From CAWIMX01 sp963792785 (lineage in GTDB: Bacteria > Acidobacteriota > Vicinamibacteria > Vicinamibacterales > CAVVIG01): DNA of 64,000 bases. The translations under genes and the position numbers were made by a program. The DNA lies in assembly GCA_963792785.1 (NCBI GenBank), contig CAWBXO010000004.1:558001-622000 (forward strand), in the 5' to 3' direction. Within the stretch, counting starts at the first letter, position 1. Each line of letters opens with the position of its first letter. Positions 44,420 to 53,216 of this stretch are shown here, piece after piece. Under the pieces are notes generated by a model. It was not told where the DNA came from, searched no databases, and was given only the letters and a program-made list of their open reading frames with translations.

Positions 44420-45763
44420 TCACCCTTGGAGCGCCAGCAGGAACGGCTGCTCGAAAGCGTCGGTGACCCAGCGCAGGAAGCGGATCGCGTCGGCGCCGTC
44501 GATCACCCGGTGGTCGTAAGAGAGCGACAGCGGCAGCATCTGGCGCGGCACGAACTGGCCGTCCTGCCAGACCGGCGCCATCCGGCCGCGCGAGATCCCG
44601 AGGATCGCGACCTCCGGGGCGTTCACGATCGGCGTGAAATAGGTGCCGCCGATGCCGCCGAGGTTCGAAATGCTGATGCAGCCGCCCTGCATGTCCTCCA
44701 GGGCGATCTTGCGGGACCGCGCCTTCTCGGAGAGCTGGTGGAGATCGACCGCGATCTCCTTGATGTTCTTCCGGTCGGCGTCCCGGATCACCGGCACGAG
44801 CAGGCCGCGATCGGTGTCGACGGCCACGCCCACGTTCACGTACTTCTTGTAGATGATCCGGTCTCCGGCCACGTCGATCGACGTATTGAACTGCGGAAAC
44901 TGCTTGAGCGCCGCCGCGACGATCTTCACGGCCACCGCCGTTACCGTGAGCTGCCCGCCCGCCGCCTCGACGTCCTTCGCGTAGCGCTTGCGGATCGCCT
45001 CGAGGTTCGTGATGTCGGCCAGCTCGTGCTGCGTGACGTGCGGGATCGTGGCCCAGGCGTAGGCCAGGTGCTCGGCGGTCTTCCGCCGCACCGCGCGCAT
45101 CGGCTGCGGATCGATCTCGCCCCACTTGCTGAAATCAGGCAGCGGCTCGACGGGAATGCCGGCCGGAGCCGGCGCCCCGCCGGTCCGCGGCGCGCCCGAC
45201 GTAATGAGGGACTTGGCGTACGCAATCACGTCGTCGACCGCGATCCGGCCGTCGGCCCCGCTGCCGGGCACGTCGTGGATGTCCAGGCCCAGCTCGCGCG
45301 CCATCCGGCGCACGGACGGCGCGGCCGGCGCGGGCGGCTGATCCGGGGCGGCGGCCGGCTCGGCGTGCGGCCGCATCGCGCGGCTGATGGCCACGACCTT
45401 CTCGGGCACGGCGGCCGGACGCGGCCGCTCGACCGGCACGGGCGCCGCGCGCACCGGCTCAGGCTCGGCGACGGCCGGCGCCGGTTCGGGCGCGGCGGCG
45501 GCCGCGGGGACGGCAGCCGGCTGCGCGCCGCTGCCGGACACCGACAGAATCACCTGGCCGACCTTGACCTTGTCGCCTGCCTTCACGTTGACGGCCGTCA
45601 CCTGCCCCGCCACCGACGAGGGCACCTCGATCGTGGCCTTGTCGGTCTCGAGCTCGACGACCGGCTGCTCGCGGGCGATCGTGTCGCCCACGGCCACCAG
45701 CACACGCAGCACATCGCCGGACGCGATGTTCTCGCCCAGCTCGGGAAGCTTGAAATCACTCAC
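44420..45763 (-). CDS. aceF: Dihydrolipoyllysine acetyltransferase (E2)
   Basis: 447 residues from a GTG at 45763 (VSDFKLPELGENI). Residues 1-75 are a single lipoyl domain with the modified lysine in ETDKATIEVPSS. A long Ala/Pro linker follows, then a peripheral subunit-binding domain (VRRMARELGLDIHDVPGSGADGR split over about 150-185), and a catalytic domain ending in DHRVIDGADAIRFL, where the His and Asp are catalytic. One lipoyl domain is fewer than in E. coli. The upstream extension of the open frame to 45946 overlaps aceE and is rejected. Thirteen bases separate it from aceE. Confidence 0.95.
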   Translation of the reverse strand: MSDFKLPELGENIASGDVLRVLVAVGDTIAREQPVVELETDKATIEVPSSVAGQVTAVNVKAGDKVKVGQVILSVSGSGAQPAAVPAAAAAPEPAPAVAEPEPVRAAPVPVERPRPAAVPEKVVAISRAMRPHAEPAAAPDQPPAPAAPSVRRMARELGLDIHDVPGSGADGRIAVDDVIAYAKSLITSGAPRTGGAPAPAGIPVEPLPDFSKWGEIDPQPMRAVRRKTAEHLAYAWATIPHVTQHELADITNLEAIRKRYAKDVEAAGGQLTVTAVAVKIVAAALKQFPQFNTSIDVAGDRIIYKKYVNVGVAVDTDRGLLVPVIRDADRKNIKEIAVDLHQLSEKARSRKIALEDMQGGCISISNLGGIGGTYFTPIVNAPEVAILGISRGRMAPVWQDGQFVPRQMLPLSLSYDHRVIDGADAIRFLRWVTDAFEQPFLLALQG

Positions 45764-45776
45764 GTCGAAAACCCTT

Positions 45777-48452
45777 TCACGAGATCGCGGGGTTCGCTTT
45801 CTCGGGATCGATCTCGAGAGCTCGAATGGCGTCGGCGACGACCGACGGCGCCAGCTGGCCGTTGCGCGCGAGCGCCGCCAGGGTGGCCACCACGACGTAC
45901 CGGGCGTCCACTTCGAAGAAATCGCGCAGGCTCGCGCGCGTCTCACTGCGGCCGAAGCCGTCGGTGCCGAGCGCCGTGATCGGCCGCGGCACCCACCGCG
46001 AGAGCGTGTCCGGCAGCGCCTTGACGTAGTCGGACGCCGCCACCAGCACGCCGGGCGCGTCCGCGACGGCCTGCGTGATGTACGGCACCTTCGGCGTGTC
46101 CGCCGGGTGCAACAGGTTCCAGCGCTCGCACGCGTGGGCGTCGCGGTACAGCTGGCTGTAGCTCGTCACGCTCCACACGTCGGCGCCCACGTTGTACGTG
46201 CTCTCGAGGATCGCCTGCGCCTTCACCACCTCCGGCAGGATCGCGCCGCTGCCGAACAGCTGCGCGCGCAGCGTCGCCTTCGGCTTGGACGATCCGCGGA
46301 ACCGGTAGAGGCCCTTCAGAATCCCTTCGCGCGCGCCCTCCGGCATCGCCGGCATCTCGTACTGCTCATTCATCACCGTGAGGTAATAGAAGACGCTCTC
46401 GCCGTCGACGTACATCCGGCGGATGCCGTCCTCGACGATCACGGCGAGCTCGTAGGCGTACGCGGGGTCGTAGGCGAGGCAGTTCGGATACGCCATCGCG
46501 AACAGCTGGCTGTTGCCGTCCTGGTGCTGCAGGCCCTCGCCGGCCAGCGTCGTGCGGCCCGACGTGCCGCCCAGCAGGAACCCGCGCGTGCGCGAGTCGC
46601 CGGCGGCCCAGATCAGATCGCCGATGCGCTGGAAGCCGAACATCGAATAGTAGATGAAGAACGGGATCGTGTTCACGCCGTGCGTGGCGTAGGCCGTGCC
46701 CGCGGCGATGAACGACGACATCGCGCCGGCCTCGTTGATCCCCTCTTCGAGAATCTGGCCGTCGGACGCCTCTTTGTAATAGAGGAGCGTGTCCACGTCG
46801 ACCGGCTCGTACATCTGGCCCGAGTGGGCGTAGATGCCGACCTGGCGGAACAGCGCCTCCATGCCGAAGGTGCGCGCCTCGTCGGGGACGATCGGCACCA
46901 CGAAGGGGCCGAGATCCTTGTCGCGCAGCAGCTTCGCCAGCAGCCGCACGAACACCATCGTCGTCGAGGCTTTGCGATCGTCGGTGCCCTTGAAGAACTC
47001 TTCGAAGAGATCCGGTGCGGCCGCCGGGAGCGGCGGCGCCTGCGCCTTGCGGGTCGGCACGTAGCCGCCGAGCGCCTGGCGCCGCTCGCGCATGTAGCGG
47101 ACCTCGATGCTGTCCTCCGACGGCCGGTAGAACGGCGCCTTTGCGATCTCGGTGTCCGACACGGGAATCGAGAACCGCGTGCGGAAGGCCCGCAGCTCGT
47201 CCTCGTTCATCTTCTTCTGCTGGTGGGTGATGTTCTTGCCTTCGCCGGCCTCGCCGAGGCCGTACCCCTTGATCGTGCGGGCCAGCACGACGGTGGGCGA
47301 TCCCTTGTGCTCGACCGCGGCCTTGTAGGCGTTGTAGACCTTGATCGGGTCGTGGCCGCCGAGCGTGAGCTTCTTCAGCTGGTCGTCCGACAGGTGCTTG
47401 ACCATGTCGAGCAGGCGGGGATCGGCGCCCCAGAAGTGCTCGCGGACGTAGGCGCCCGACTCGACCGCGTACTTCTGGTACTGGCCGTCGACGACCTCGC
47501 CCATGCGCTTCATGAGCAGCCCGTCGCGGTCCTTGGCGAGCAGATAGTCCCACTCCCGGCCCCAGAGCACCTTGATCACGTTCCAGCCCGCGCCGCGGAA
47601 CGCGGCTTCGAGCTCCTGGATGATCTGCCCGTTGCCCCGCACCGGGCCGTCGAGCCGCTGCAGGTTGCAGTTGACGACGAAGATCAGGTTGTCGAGCTTC
47701 TCGCGCGACGGCAGCGTGATGGCGCCGAGCGCCTCCGGCTCGTCGGTCTCGCCGTCGCCGAGGAACGCCCACACCTTCGAGGTCGACTTCGGCCGCAGGC
47801 CGCGATCCTCGAGGTAGCGCATGAAGCGCGCCTGGTAGATCGCCATGATCGGACCCAGGCCCATCGACACCGTGGGGTACTCCCAGAAGTCGGGCATCAG
47901 CCACGGGTGCGGATACGACGAGAGGCCGCCGCCGGGCTTCAGCTCGCGGCGGAAGTTCTCGAGCGCGCGCTCGTCGAGGCGCCCCTCGAGATACGCGCGG
48001 GCGTACACGCCCGGCGCCGCGTGGCCCTGGAAGAACACGACGTCGGCGTCGGGGCTGTCGTGGCCGCGGAAGAAATGATTGAAGCCGACCTCGAACAGCG
48101 TGGCCACTGACGCGTACGTCGAGATGTGGCCGCCGATGCCCTCAGCCGCCTTGTTCGCCTTCACCACCATCGCGGCGGCATTCCAGCGGACGAGGCTCTT
48201 GATCCGGCGCTCGATGTCCGGACTGCCCGGCATCAGCACCTGGTCGTCGGCCGCGATCGTATTGATGTAGGGCGTGTTCGCGGAAAACGGCAGCTTCACG
48301 CCGTTTTCGGTGGCATGGGTCGCGAGTTCCTTGAGCAGCCGGGCCACCTTGACCGGCCCGCCGCTCTGGAGGACATAATCAAGAGACTCGAGCCACTCGC
48401 GCGTTTCGACCGAATCGAGCTCGGCGGCGTCTTTCTGAACTGGGTTTCGCAC
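45777..48452 (-). CDS. aceE: Pyruvate dehydrogenase E1, homodimeric type
   Basis: A full-length 891-residue E1 that decarboxylates pyruvate with thiamine diphosphate and acetylates E2 lipoyl groups. The ThDP-Mg motif runs from GDGETDEPEALGAITLP to NCNLQR. Other landmarks are GHISTYASVATLFEVG, HAAPGVYARAYLEGRL, the activating-glutamate region ILEEGINEAGAMSSFIAAG and GGTSGRTTLAGEGLQHQDG. The homodimeric AceE form is paired with an AceF-type E2. The start is GTG at 48452 with AAAGGAAC upstream; it is divergent from an M13 peptidase gene. No PdhR-like regulator is adjacent. Confidence 0.96.
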   Translation of the reverse strand: MRNPVQKDAAELDSVETREWLESLDYVLQSGGPVKVARLLKELATHATENGVKLPFSANTPYINTIAADDQVLMPGSPDIERRIKSLVRWNAAAMVVKANKAAEGIGGHISTYASVATLFEVGFNHFFRGHDSPDADVVFFQGHAAPGVYARAYLEGRLDERALENFRRELKPGGGLSSYPHPWLMPDFWEYPTVSMGLGPIMAIYQARFMRYLEDRGLRPKSTSKVWAFLGDGETDEPEALGAITLPSREKLDNLIFVVNCNLQRLDGPVRGNGQIIQELEAAFRGAGWNVIKVLWGREWDYLLAKDRDGLLMKRMGEVVDGQYQKYAVESGAYVREHFWGADPRLLDMVKHLSDDQLKKLTLGGHDPIKVYNAYKAAVEHKGSPTVVLARTIKGYGLGEAGEGKNITHQQKKMNEDELRAFRTRFSIPVSDTEIAKAPFYRPSEDSIEVRYMRERRQALGGYVPTRKAQAPPLPAAAPDLFEEFFKGTDDRKASTTMVFVRLLAKLLRDKDLGPFVVPIVPDEARTFGMEALFRQVGIYAHSGQMYEPVDVDTLLYYKEASDGQILEEGINEAGAMSSFIAAGTAYATHGVNTIPFFIYYSMFGFQRIGDLIWAAGDSRTRGFLLGGTSGRTTLAGEGLQHQDGNSQLFAMAYPNCLAYDPAYAYELAVIVEDGIRRMYVDGESVFYYLTVMNEQYEMPAMPEGAREGILKGLYRFRGSSKPKATLRAQLFGSGAILPEVVKAQAILESTYNVGADVWSVTSYSQLYRDAHACERWNLLHPADTPKVPYITQAVADAPGVLVAASDYVKALPDTLSRWVPRPITALGTDGFGRSETRASLRDFFEVDARYVVVATLAALARNGQLAPSVVADAIRALEIDPEKANPAIS

Positions 48453-48527
48453 GACTGCGCGTTCCTTTCGCTCTCGGGGCTGCGTTAACCTCCTATTTTA
48501 ACCTTCACGGTAAGGAAACGGGAAGCC

Positions 48528-50553
48528 ATGCGCCGACACCTGATGGCCTTCATTTTCGTCGCTTTGCCGTTGGCGGCCGTCATGGCGGCCGCGCAGTCGG
48601 CGACGGCGCCCGCGCCATCCGCGTCCGGGCTCGACCTCGCGGCCATCGACCGCGGCGCCAGTCCGTGCACCGACTTCTACGCGTTCGCCTGCGGCGCCTG
48701 GTCCCGGGCGAACCCCGTGCCGGCGGACCGCCAGCGCTGGGGGCGCTTCGACGAGCTGCAGGATCGGAACTTCACGTTTCTGCGCCGCATCCTCGAGACG
48801 CCGGGCGGCCAGGGCGATGAGCGCAAGGCCCGCGACTACTACGCCGCGTGCCTCGATACGGCCGCCATCGAACGCGGCGGCCTGTCGCCGCTCGAACCGC
48901 AGCTGCAGCGCATCGCCGCGCTCGCCGGCCTCGACGGTCTGCCGGCGCTCCTGGCCGGCCTGCACACCATCGGCGTGAACGCGCTCTTCCGGTTCCGCGC
49001 GGACACCGACGCGCACGACGCGACGCGCGAGATCGCCGACGTCGACCAGGGCGGGCTCGGCCTGCCCAACCGCGACTACTACACGAAGACCGACGCGCCC
49101 TCGGTCGCCCTGCGCGCGAAGTACGTCGCGCACCTCGAGCGGATGCTGGGGCTGCTCGGCGACGCGCCGGCGCGCGCCGCCGCCGGTGCGCAGGCGATCA
49201 TGGCGTTCGAGACCGCCCTCGCCGAGGCATCCGAGGCCCCGGTCGAAAGACGCAATCCGGCCACGACGGATCACCCGATGACGGTCGACCAGCTCCAGGC
49301 GCTCACGCCCGGCTTCGACTGGAGCGGGTACCGCGCCGCGGGCGGCGCGCCGGCGTTCTCATCCCTCAACGTGGACGCCCCCGACTTCCTGAAGGCGATG
49401 GACGCCCTCCTCGCCGCGACCCCGGTCGCCACCCTCCAGACCTACCTGCGCTGGCGCCTGGTCGCCGCCTCGGCCACCATGCTGCCCGCGGTGTTCGACG
49501 AGGCCAACTTCGATTTTTACGGCCGGACGCTCGCCGGCCAGAAGGCGCAGCTGCCGCGCTGGCGCCGCTGCGTGTCGGCGACCGACGCCGCCGTGGGCGA
49601 GGCCCTCGGCCAGGCGTTCGTCGCCGAGGCCTTCGGTCCGCAGTCGAAGGCCGACATGCTCGGCATGGTGCAGGACATCAAAGGCTCCATGGCGAACGAC
49701 ATCGCGAGCGCCGACTGGATGAGCGCCGAGACGAAGCAGGCCGCGAAGGCCAAGCTGGATGCCGTCGTCGACCGCATCGGCTACCCGGACACGTGGCGGC
49801 GCTACGACTCGATGACCGTCGGCGCGGCGACCGCGCTCGCGAACCGGCAGCAGGCCAACGCGTTCGACTGGCGGCGCGAGATGGCGAAGATCGACAAGCC
49901 CGTGGACCGCGGCGAGTGGTCGATGACGCCGCCGACCGTGAACGCCTACTACAGCCCCGATCGCAACAACATCAACTTCCCCGCCGGCATCCTGCAGCCG
50001 CCCTTCTATCAGGGCGAGCGCGACCCGGCCGTGAACTACGGGGCGGCCGGCGCGGTCGTCGGCCACGAGCTGACGCACGGCTTCGACGACCAGGGGCGGA
50101 AGTACGACCCCGAGGGCAACCTGCGCGACTGGTGGACCGCCGCCGACGGCGCGAAATTCGAGGAGCGCGCCAGCTGCATCGCGAACGAGTACCGAAGGCT
50201 TTCAGGTGGACGCCGACACGCACCTGAACGGCCGGCTCACGCTCGGCGAGAACACGGCGGACAACGGCGGCGTGCGCCTCGCGTTCCTCGCGTACCTCGC
50301 CGGGCCCGGCGCCAACGCCCCCGCGAATCTCGACGGCTTCACGCCCCAGCAGCGCTTCTTCCTCGGCTACGCCCAGATCTGGTGCGAGAACCGGACGCCG
50401 GAGTACGACCGGATGCAGGCGCTCACCGACCCGCATTCGCCCGGACGCTTTCGCGTGAACGGCGTCGTCTCGAACATGCCGGAATTCCAGCGGGCGTTCG
50501 CGTGCCGCGCCGACGCGCCCATGGTGCGGCAGAACGCATGCCGCGTCTGGTAG
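48528..50553 (+). CDS. M13-family (neprilysin-like) zinc metallopeptidase (one frameshift)
   Basis: An exported peptidase of about 674 residues after correcting one +1 insertion near 50192. It has a signal peptide (FIFVALPLAAVMAAAQ), the M13 N-terminal opening SPCTDFYAFACGAWSRANPVP, the PDRNNINFPAGILQPPFY region before the active site, zinc motif H-E-L-T-H in VVGHELTHGFDD, and ENTADNGGVRLAF carrying the third ligand Glu. It ends in CRVW, the normal C-terminal tetrapeptide of M13 enzymes. The frame change falls between NEYR and GFQVDADTHLNG, within a conserved stretch, so the break is probably an artefact. It would degrade peptides in the periplasm. Confidence 0.88.
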
Positions 50554-51248
50554 CGCAGGCGCTGCTGAACGCGCAGCAGGCGATCGTCGCCTGCGAGCGG
50601 TGCCCGCGCCTGCGCGCCTACGGCGCGCGGGTCGCGCGCGAGAAGCGGCGCGCCTATCGCGACGACGTGTACTGGGGCCGGCCCGTGCCCGGGTTCGGCG
50701 ACCCGCGCGCCCGCCTCCTCATCGTCGGGCTCGCCCCCGCGGCGCACGGCGCCAACCGCACCGGCCGCGTCTTCACCGGCGACGGCGCGGGCGGATCGAG
50801 CGGGTTCCTCATGGCCTCGCTGCACCGCACGGGCTTCGCCAACCAGCCCACGTCCGAGCGCGCCGACGACGGCCTGCGGCTGCGGGACGCGTTCATCGCG
50901 ATGGCCGTACGGTGCGCGCCGCCCGACAACAAGCCGACACCCCGCGAAATCGCCAACTGCCGCATCCACTTCGACGCCGAGTTCGACGCACTGCCGCGCG
51001 TCGGCGTCGTCGCCGCGCTCGGCAAGGTCGCGTTCGACGCCACGCTGCACCTGCTCGCCCGGCACGGCACGACGTTCGCGCGCCGCCCCGCCTTCGGCCA
51101 CGGCGCCCGCGTGGAACTGCCTGACGGCCGCGTGCTGCTCGGGTGCTACCACCCGAGCCGCCAGAACACGCAGACCGGCAAGCTCACGAAGGGGATGATC
51201 GATGACGTCTTCGCGCTCGCGCGGGACGTCATCGAGACGAGGTTCTAA
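50538..51248 (+). CDS. Uracil-DNA glycosylase, family 5 (UDGb)
   Basis: A 236-residue DNA-repair glycosylase with an Fe-S cluster. The cysteines appear in CERCPRLRAYG and in CAPPDNKPTP...CRIHF. Motif 1 is GLAPAAHGANRTGRVFTGD, typical of UDGb, in which the usual catalytic polar residue is Ala; motif 2 is CYHPSRQNTQTG. UDGb enzymes remove uracil, hypoxanthine and other deaminated bases. The gene starts inside the end of the M13 peptidase gene (16-base overlap). Its stop TAA is formed by the first unit of a GGTTCTAAAGGTTCC repeat. Confidence 0.9.
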   Translation: MPRLVAQALLNAQQAIVACERCPRLRAYGARVAREKRRAYRDDVYWGRPVPGFGDPRARLLIVGLAPAAHGANRTGRVFTGDGAGGSSGFLMASLHRTGFANQPTSERADDGLRLRDAFIAMAVRCAPPDNKPTPREIANCRIHFDAEFDALPRVGVVAALGKVAFDATLHLLARHGTTFARRPAFGHGARVELPDGRVLLGCYHPSRQNTQTGKLTKGMIDDVFALARDVIETRF

Positions 51249-51425
51249 AGGTTCCAAAGGTTCTGGGGGTTCTGAAGGTCGGGTTCTCGGTTCCAGGGGT
51301 TCAGAGGTTCTAAGGGTGCTGGCGGCGCGGACGCCGCGTAGTCGGAACCACTGAACCCTCGAACCCTCGTACCTTGGAACCCGACCCCCAGAACCTCCAG
51401 AACCCCTGGAACCTTTAGAACCGCT
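51241..51425. repeat. Composite palindromic element, copy 1
   Basis: About 185 bases. The left arm is made of GGTTCTGGG/GGTTCCAGG 9-base units and the right arm of GAACCCTCG/GAACCTCCA units (the reverse complement). In the middle is a 35-base core at 51315-51349 that contains its own stem GCGGCG-CGGA-CGCCGC. The core matches copy 2 at 34 of 35 positions, while the arms vary. The UDGb stop lies in the first unit. Confidence 0.88.
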
Positions 51426-51497
51426 GCTTCCAGTAGAACCGCTGCATCCAGGAACTCCCTGTGCCGCGCGGTGTCCAACTGAGTACGGGAGGCTCCG

Positions 51498-52208
51498 ATG
51501 CTCACACGCACCCTCGTGGCGGCGTCGTTTGCCGGACATCTGATCGTGCTCACCGTGATCGGCGTCGTGCAGGCTCTCGCGATGGGGCCGCTGCCGCAGC
51601 CGCGCCATCCCCTCGATCCCTTCGTCGTTCACCTGGTGCGGCTCGGCGACATCGAACTGCCGCCGATGCCGCGCGCGGAGGCGCGGCCGCCGGGCAGGGC
51701 GGACGCATCGAGCGCGCCCGTGGTGCGGACGGCCTCGCCGACCGTGGCGGCGCCCCTCGAACCGCAGACGGGCATCCGGCCTGAGACGGATCTCGATCGC
51801 GCGTTCGGCGCGCGCGGCATCGGCGGCGGCGAGCCCGCGATCCGATCGCTCGGCAGTCTCGGCCAGTCGCTCGGCGGCCCCGTGGCGCTGCCGGAGGCGC
51901 CGCCACGCCCGGCCGGACCGGTGCGGCTGCATCAGGGCATCGCGCCGCCCGTTCCGATCTCGATGCCGACGCCGATTTACCCGGCGATCGCCCGCACGGC
52001 GCGCGTCGACGGCATCGTGATCCTCGACGTCGTCATCGACGAGACGGGGCGCGTGACCGGCGCGAAGGTGCTGCGATCGATTCCCTTGCTGGACAAGGCG
52101 GCCATCGACGCGATCACGTCGTGGCGCTACGAACCGGCCAGGCTGAACGGGATCCCGATCGCGATTTCGATGACGGTGACCGTACGCTTCACGTTGAACG
52201 GTCGGTGA
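51498..52208 (+). CDS. tonB: Energy transducer TonB-type protein
   Basis: A 236-residue protein: an N-terminal inner-membrane helix (AASFAGHLIVLTVIGVVQAL), a Pro/Ala-rich periplasmic spacer (about 45-145), and a TonB C-terminal domain (PTPIYPAIARTARVDGIVILDVVIDETGRV, spread over about 155-185, then AAIDAITSWRYEPARLNGIPI). It transmits proton-motive force to outer-membrane receptors. No exbB or exbD is adjacent. It is bounded on both sides by copies of the composite palindromic element, so the gene sits like cargo between two repeats. GGAGGCTCCG precedes the ATG. Confidence 0.88.
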   Translation: MLTRTLVAASFAGHLIVLTVIGVVQALAMGPLPQPRHPLDPFVVHLVRLGDIELPPMPRAEARPPGRADASSAPVVRTASPTVAAPLEPQTGIRPETDLDRAFGARGIGGGEPAIRSLGSLGQSLGGPVALPEAPPRPAGPVRLHQGIAPPVPISMPTPIYPAIARTARVDGIVILDVVIDETGRVTGAKVLRSIPLLDKAAIDAITSWRYEPARLNGIPIAISMTVTVRFTLNGR

Positions 52209-52213
52209 AGCGC

Positions 52214-52403
52214 AGCGGTTCTGGAGGTTCCAGGGGTTCCGGGGGTTCTGGAGGTCGGGTTCTGGGTTCTAGAGGTTCAGAGGTTCTACGGGTGCTTGCG
52301 GCGCGGACGCCGCGTAGTCGGAACCGCTGAACCCTCGAACCTGTCGAACCCAGAACCCGACCTCCAGAACCCCCAGAACCCCTGGAACCCCTAGAACCTC
52401 TTC
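52214..52403. repeat. Composite palindromic element, copy 2
   Basis: About 190 bases of the same design as copy 1, in the same orientation: a GGTTCTGGA/GGTTCCAGG arm, a core at 52291-52325, and a GAACCCCTA/GAACCTCCA arm. It lies between convergent tonB and GDPD and encodes the last 45 or so residues of the GDPD reading frame. Confidence 0.88.
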
Positions 52404-53180
52404 GACAGTTGGGACGATCACGTCCGGCCGATCCGTGATGAGCGCGTCGACGCCCCACGACAGCAGGCGGCGCGCGTCGGCCTCGGTGTCGACGGTCCAG
52501 ACCTGCACGGCGAGCCCCGCGCGATGCATGGCGGCCACGAAGCGCGGCGAGACGACGCGCGTCCGGCCCGCGCGCTCCGGCACCTGGAAGCCGCCGTACG
52601 CCGGCCGCGACGGCGTCAGACCGATCCACGACCGGTAGAGCGCCCATCGCACTTCCTCACGCCAGGCGCTCGTCGCGATCGCCGGCTCGATCGCGCGCGC
52701 CGCCGGCAGGGCGCGCGCCGCAAACGCGCCGAGGCACACGCGGTCCACCGCGTCCGCGGCGCGCACGACGTCGACGACGGCGCGCGCGAGGGCTGCGGTG
52801 TCGGCCTTGAGCTCGATGATGACGCGCACGCCGGTGAACCGCGCCAGCACGTCGGCGAGCCGCGGCACGCCGATGCCCTGCCCCCGAAAGGGGAACCCGC
52901 CGTCCCGCGCGAAGCGATAGCCGGCGTCGGCCGCGGCCAGCTCGTCCGCGGTGCGCGCCGCGATCGGGCCGCTGAGGTCGGTGGTGCGTTCCAGCGTCGG
53001 GTCGTGATGCACGACGACGACGCCGTCGCGCGACAGGTGCACGTCCAGCTCGAGCCCATCGGCACCGACCGCCAGGCCGCGCTCGAACGCGGGCATCGTG
53101 TTCTCGGGGGACAGGCCGCTTCCGCCGCGGTGCGCGAAGACGAGCGGCCCCACGGCGTCGAAAAAGGCGGCGCGGGACAC
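52269..53180 (-). CDS. Glycerophosphodiester phosphodiesterase
   Basis: A 303-residue GDPD TIM-barrel: FAHRGGSGLSPENTMPAF (catalytic His and Arg-Gly-Gly), ADGLELDVHLSRDGVVVVHHDPTLERTT (metal-binding Glu-x-Asp and second His) and VWTVDTEADARRLLSWGVDALITDRPD as the barrel end. It hydrolyses glycerophosphodiesters to glycerol-3-phosphate and an alcohol. The enzyme should end near VIVPTVEE; the remaining 45 residues are translated from the composite repeat element and the TAG stop is inside it. The start is GTG at 53180, cytoplasmic, no signal peptide. Confidence 0.87.
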   Translation of the reverse strand: MSRAAFFDAVGPLVFAHRGGSGLSPENTMPAFERGLAVGADGLELDVHLSRDGVVVVHHDPTLERTTDLSGPIAARTADELAAADAGYRFARDGGFPFRGQGIGVPRLADVLARFTGVRVIIELKADTAALARAVVDVVRAADAVDRVCLGAFAARALPAARAIEPAIATSAWREEVRWALYRSWIGLTPSRPAYGGFQVPERAGRTRVVSPRFVAAMHRAGLAVQVWTVDTEADARRLLSWGVDALITDRPDVIVPTVEEVLGVPGVLGVLEVGFWVRQVRGFSGSDYAASAPQAPVEPLNL

Positions 53181-53216
53181 GGGCGGTAGTCTAACCGTTA
53201 CTGATAGAATCGATTC

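Noticed and set aside
45764..45946. N-terminal extension of aceF
   Set aside because: The residues are Arg/Ser-rich and overlap the 3' end of aceE; the lipoyl domain begins right at the GTG at 45763.
45387..48110. Long open frame antisense to aceF/aceE
   Set aside because: Same GC-shadow effect. No domains recognised, and the opposite strand encodes full-length aceE.
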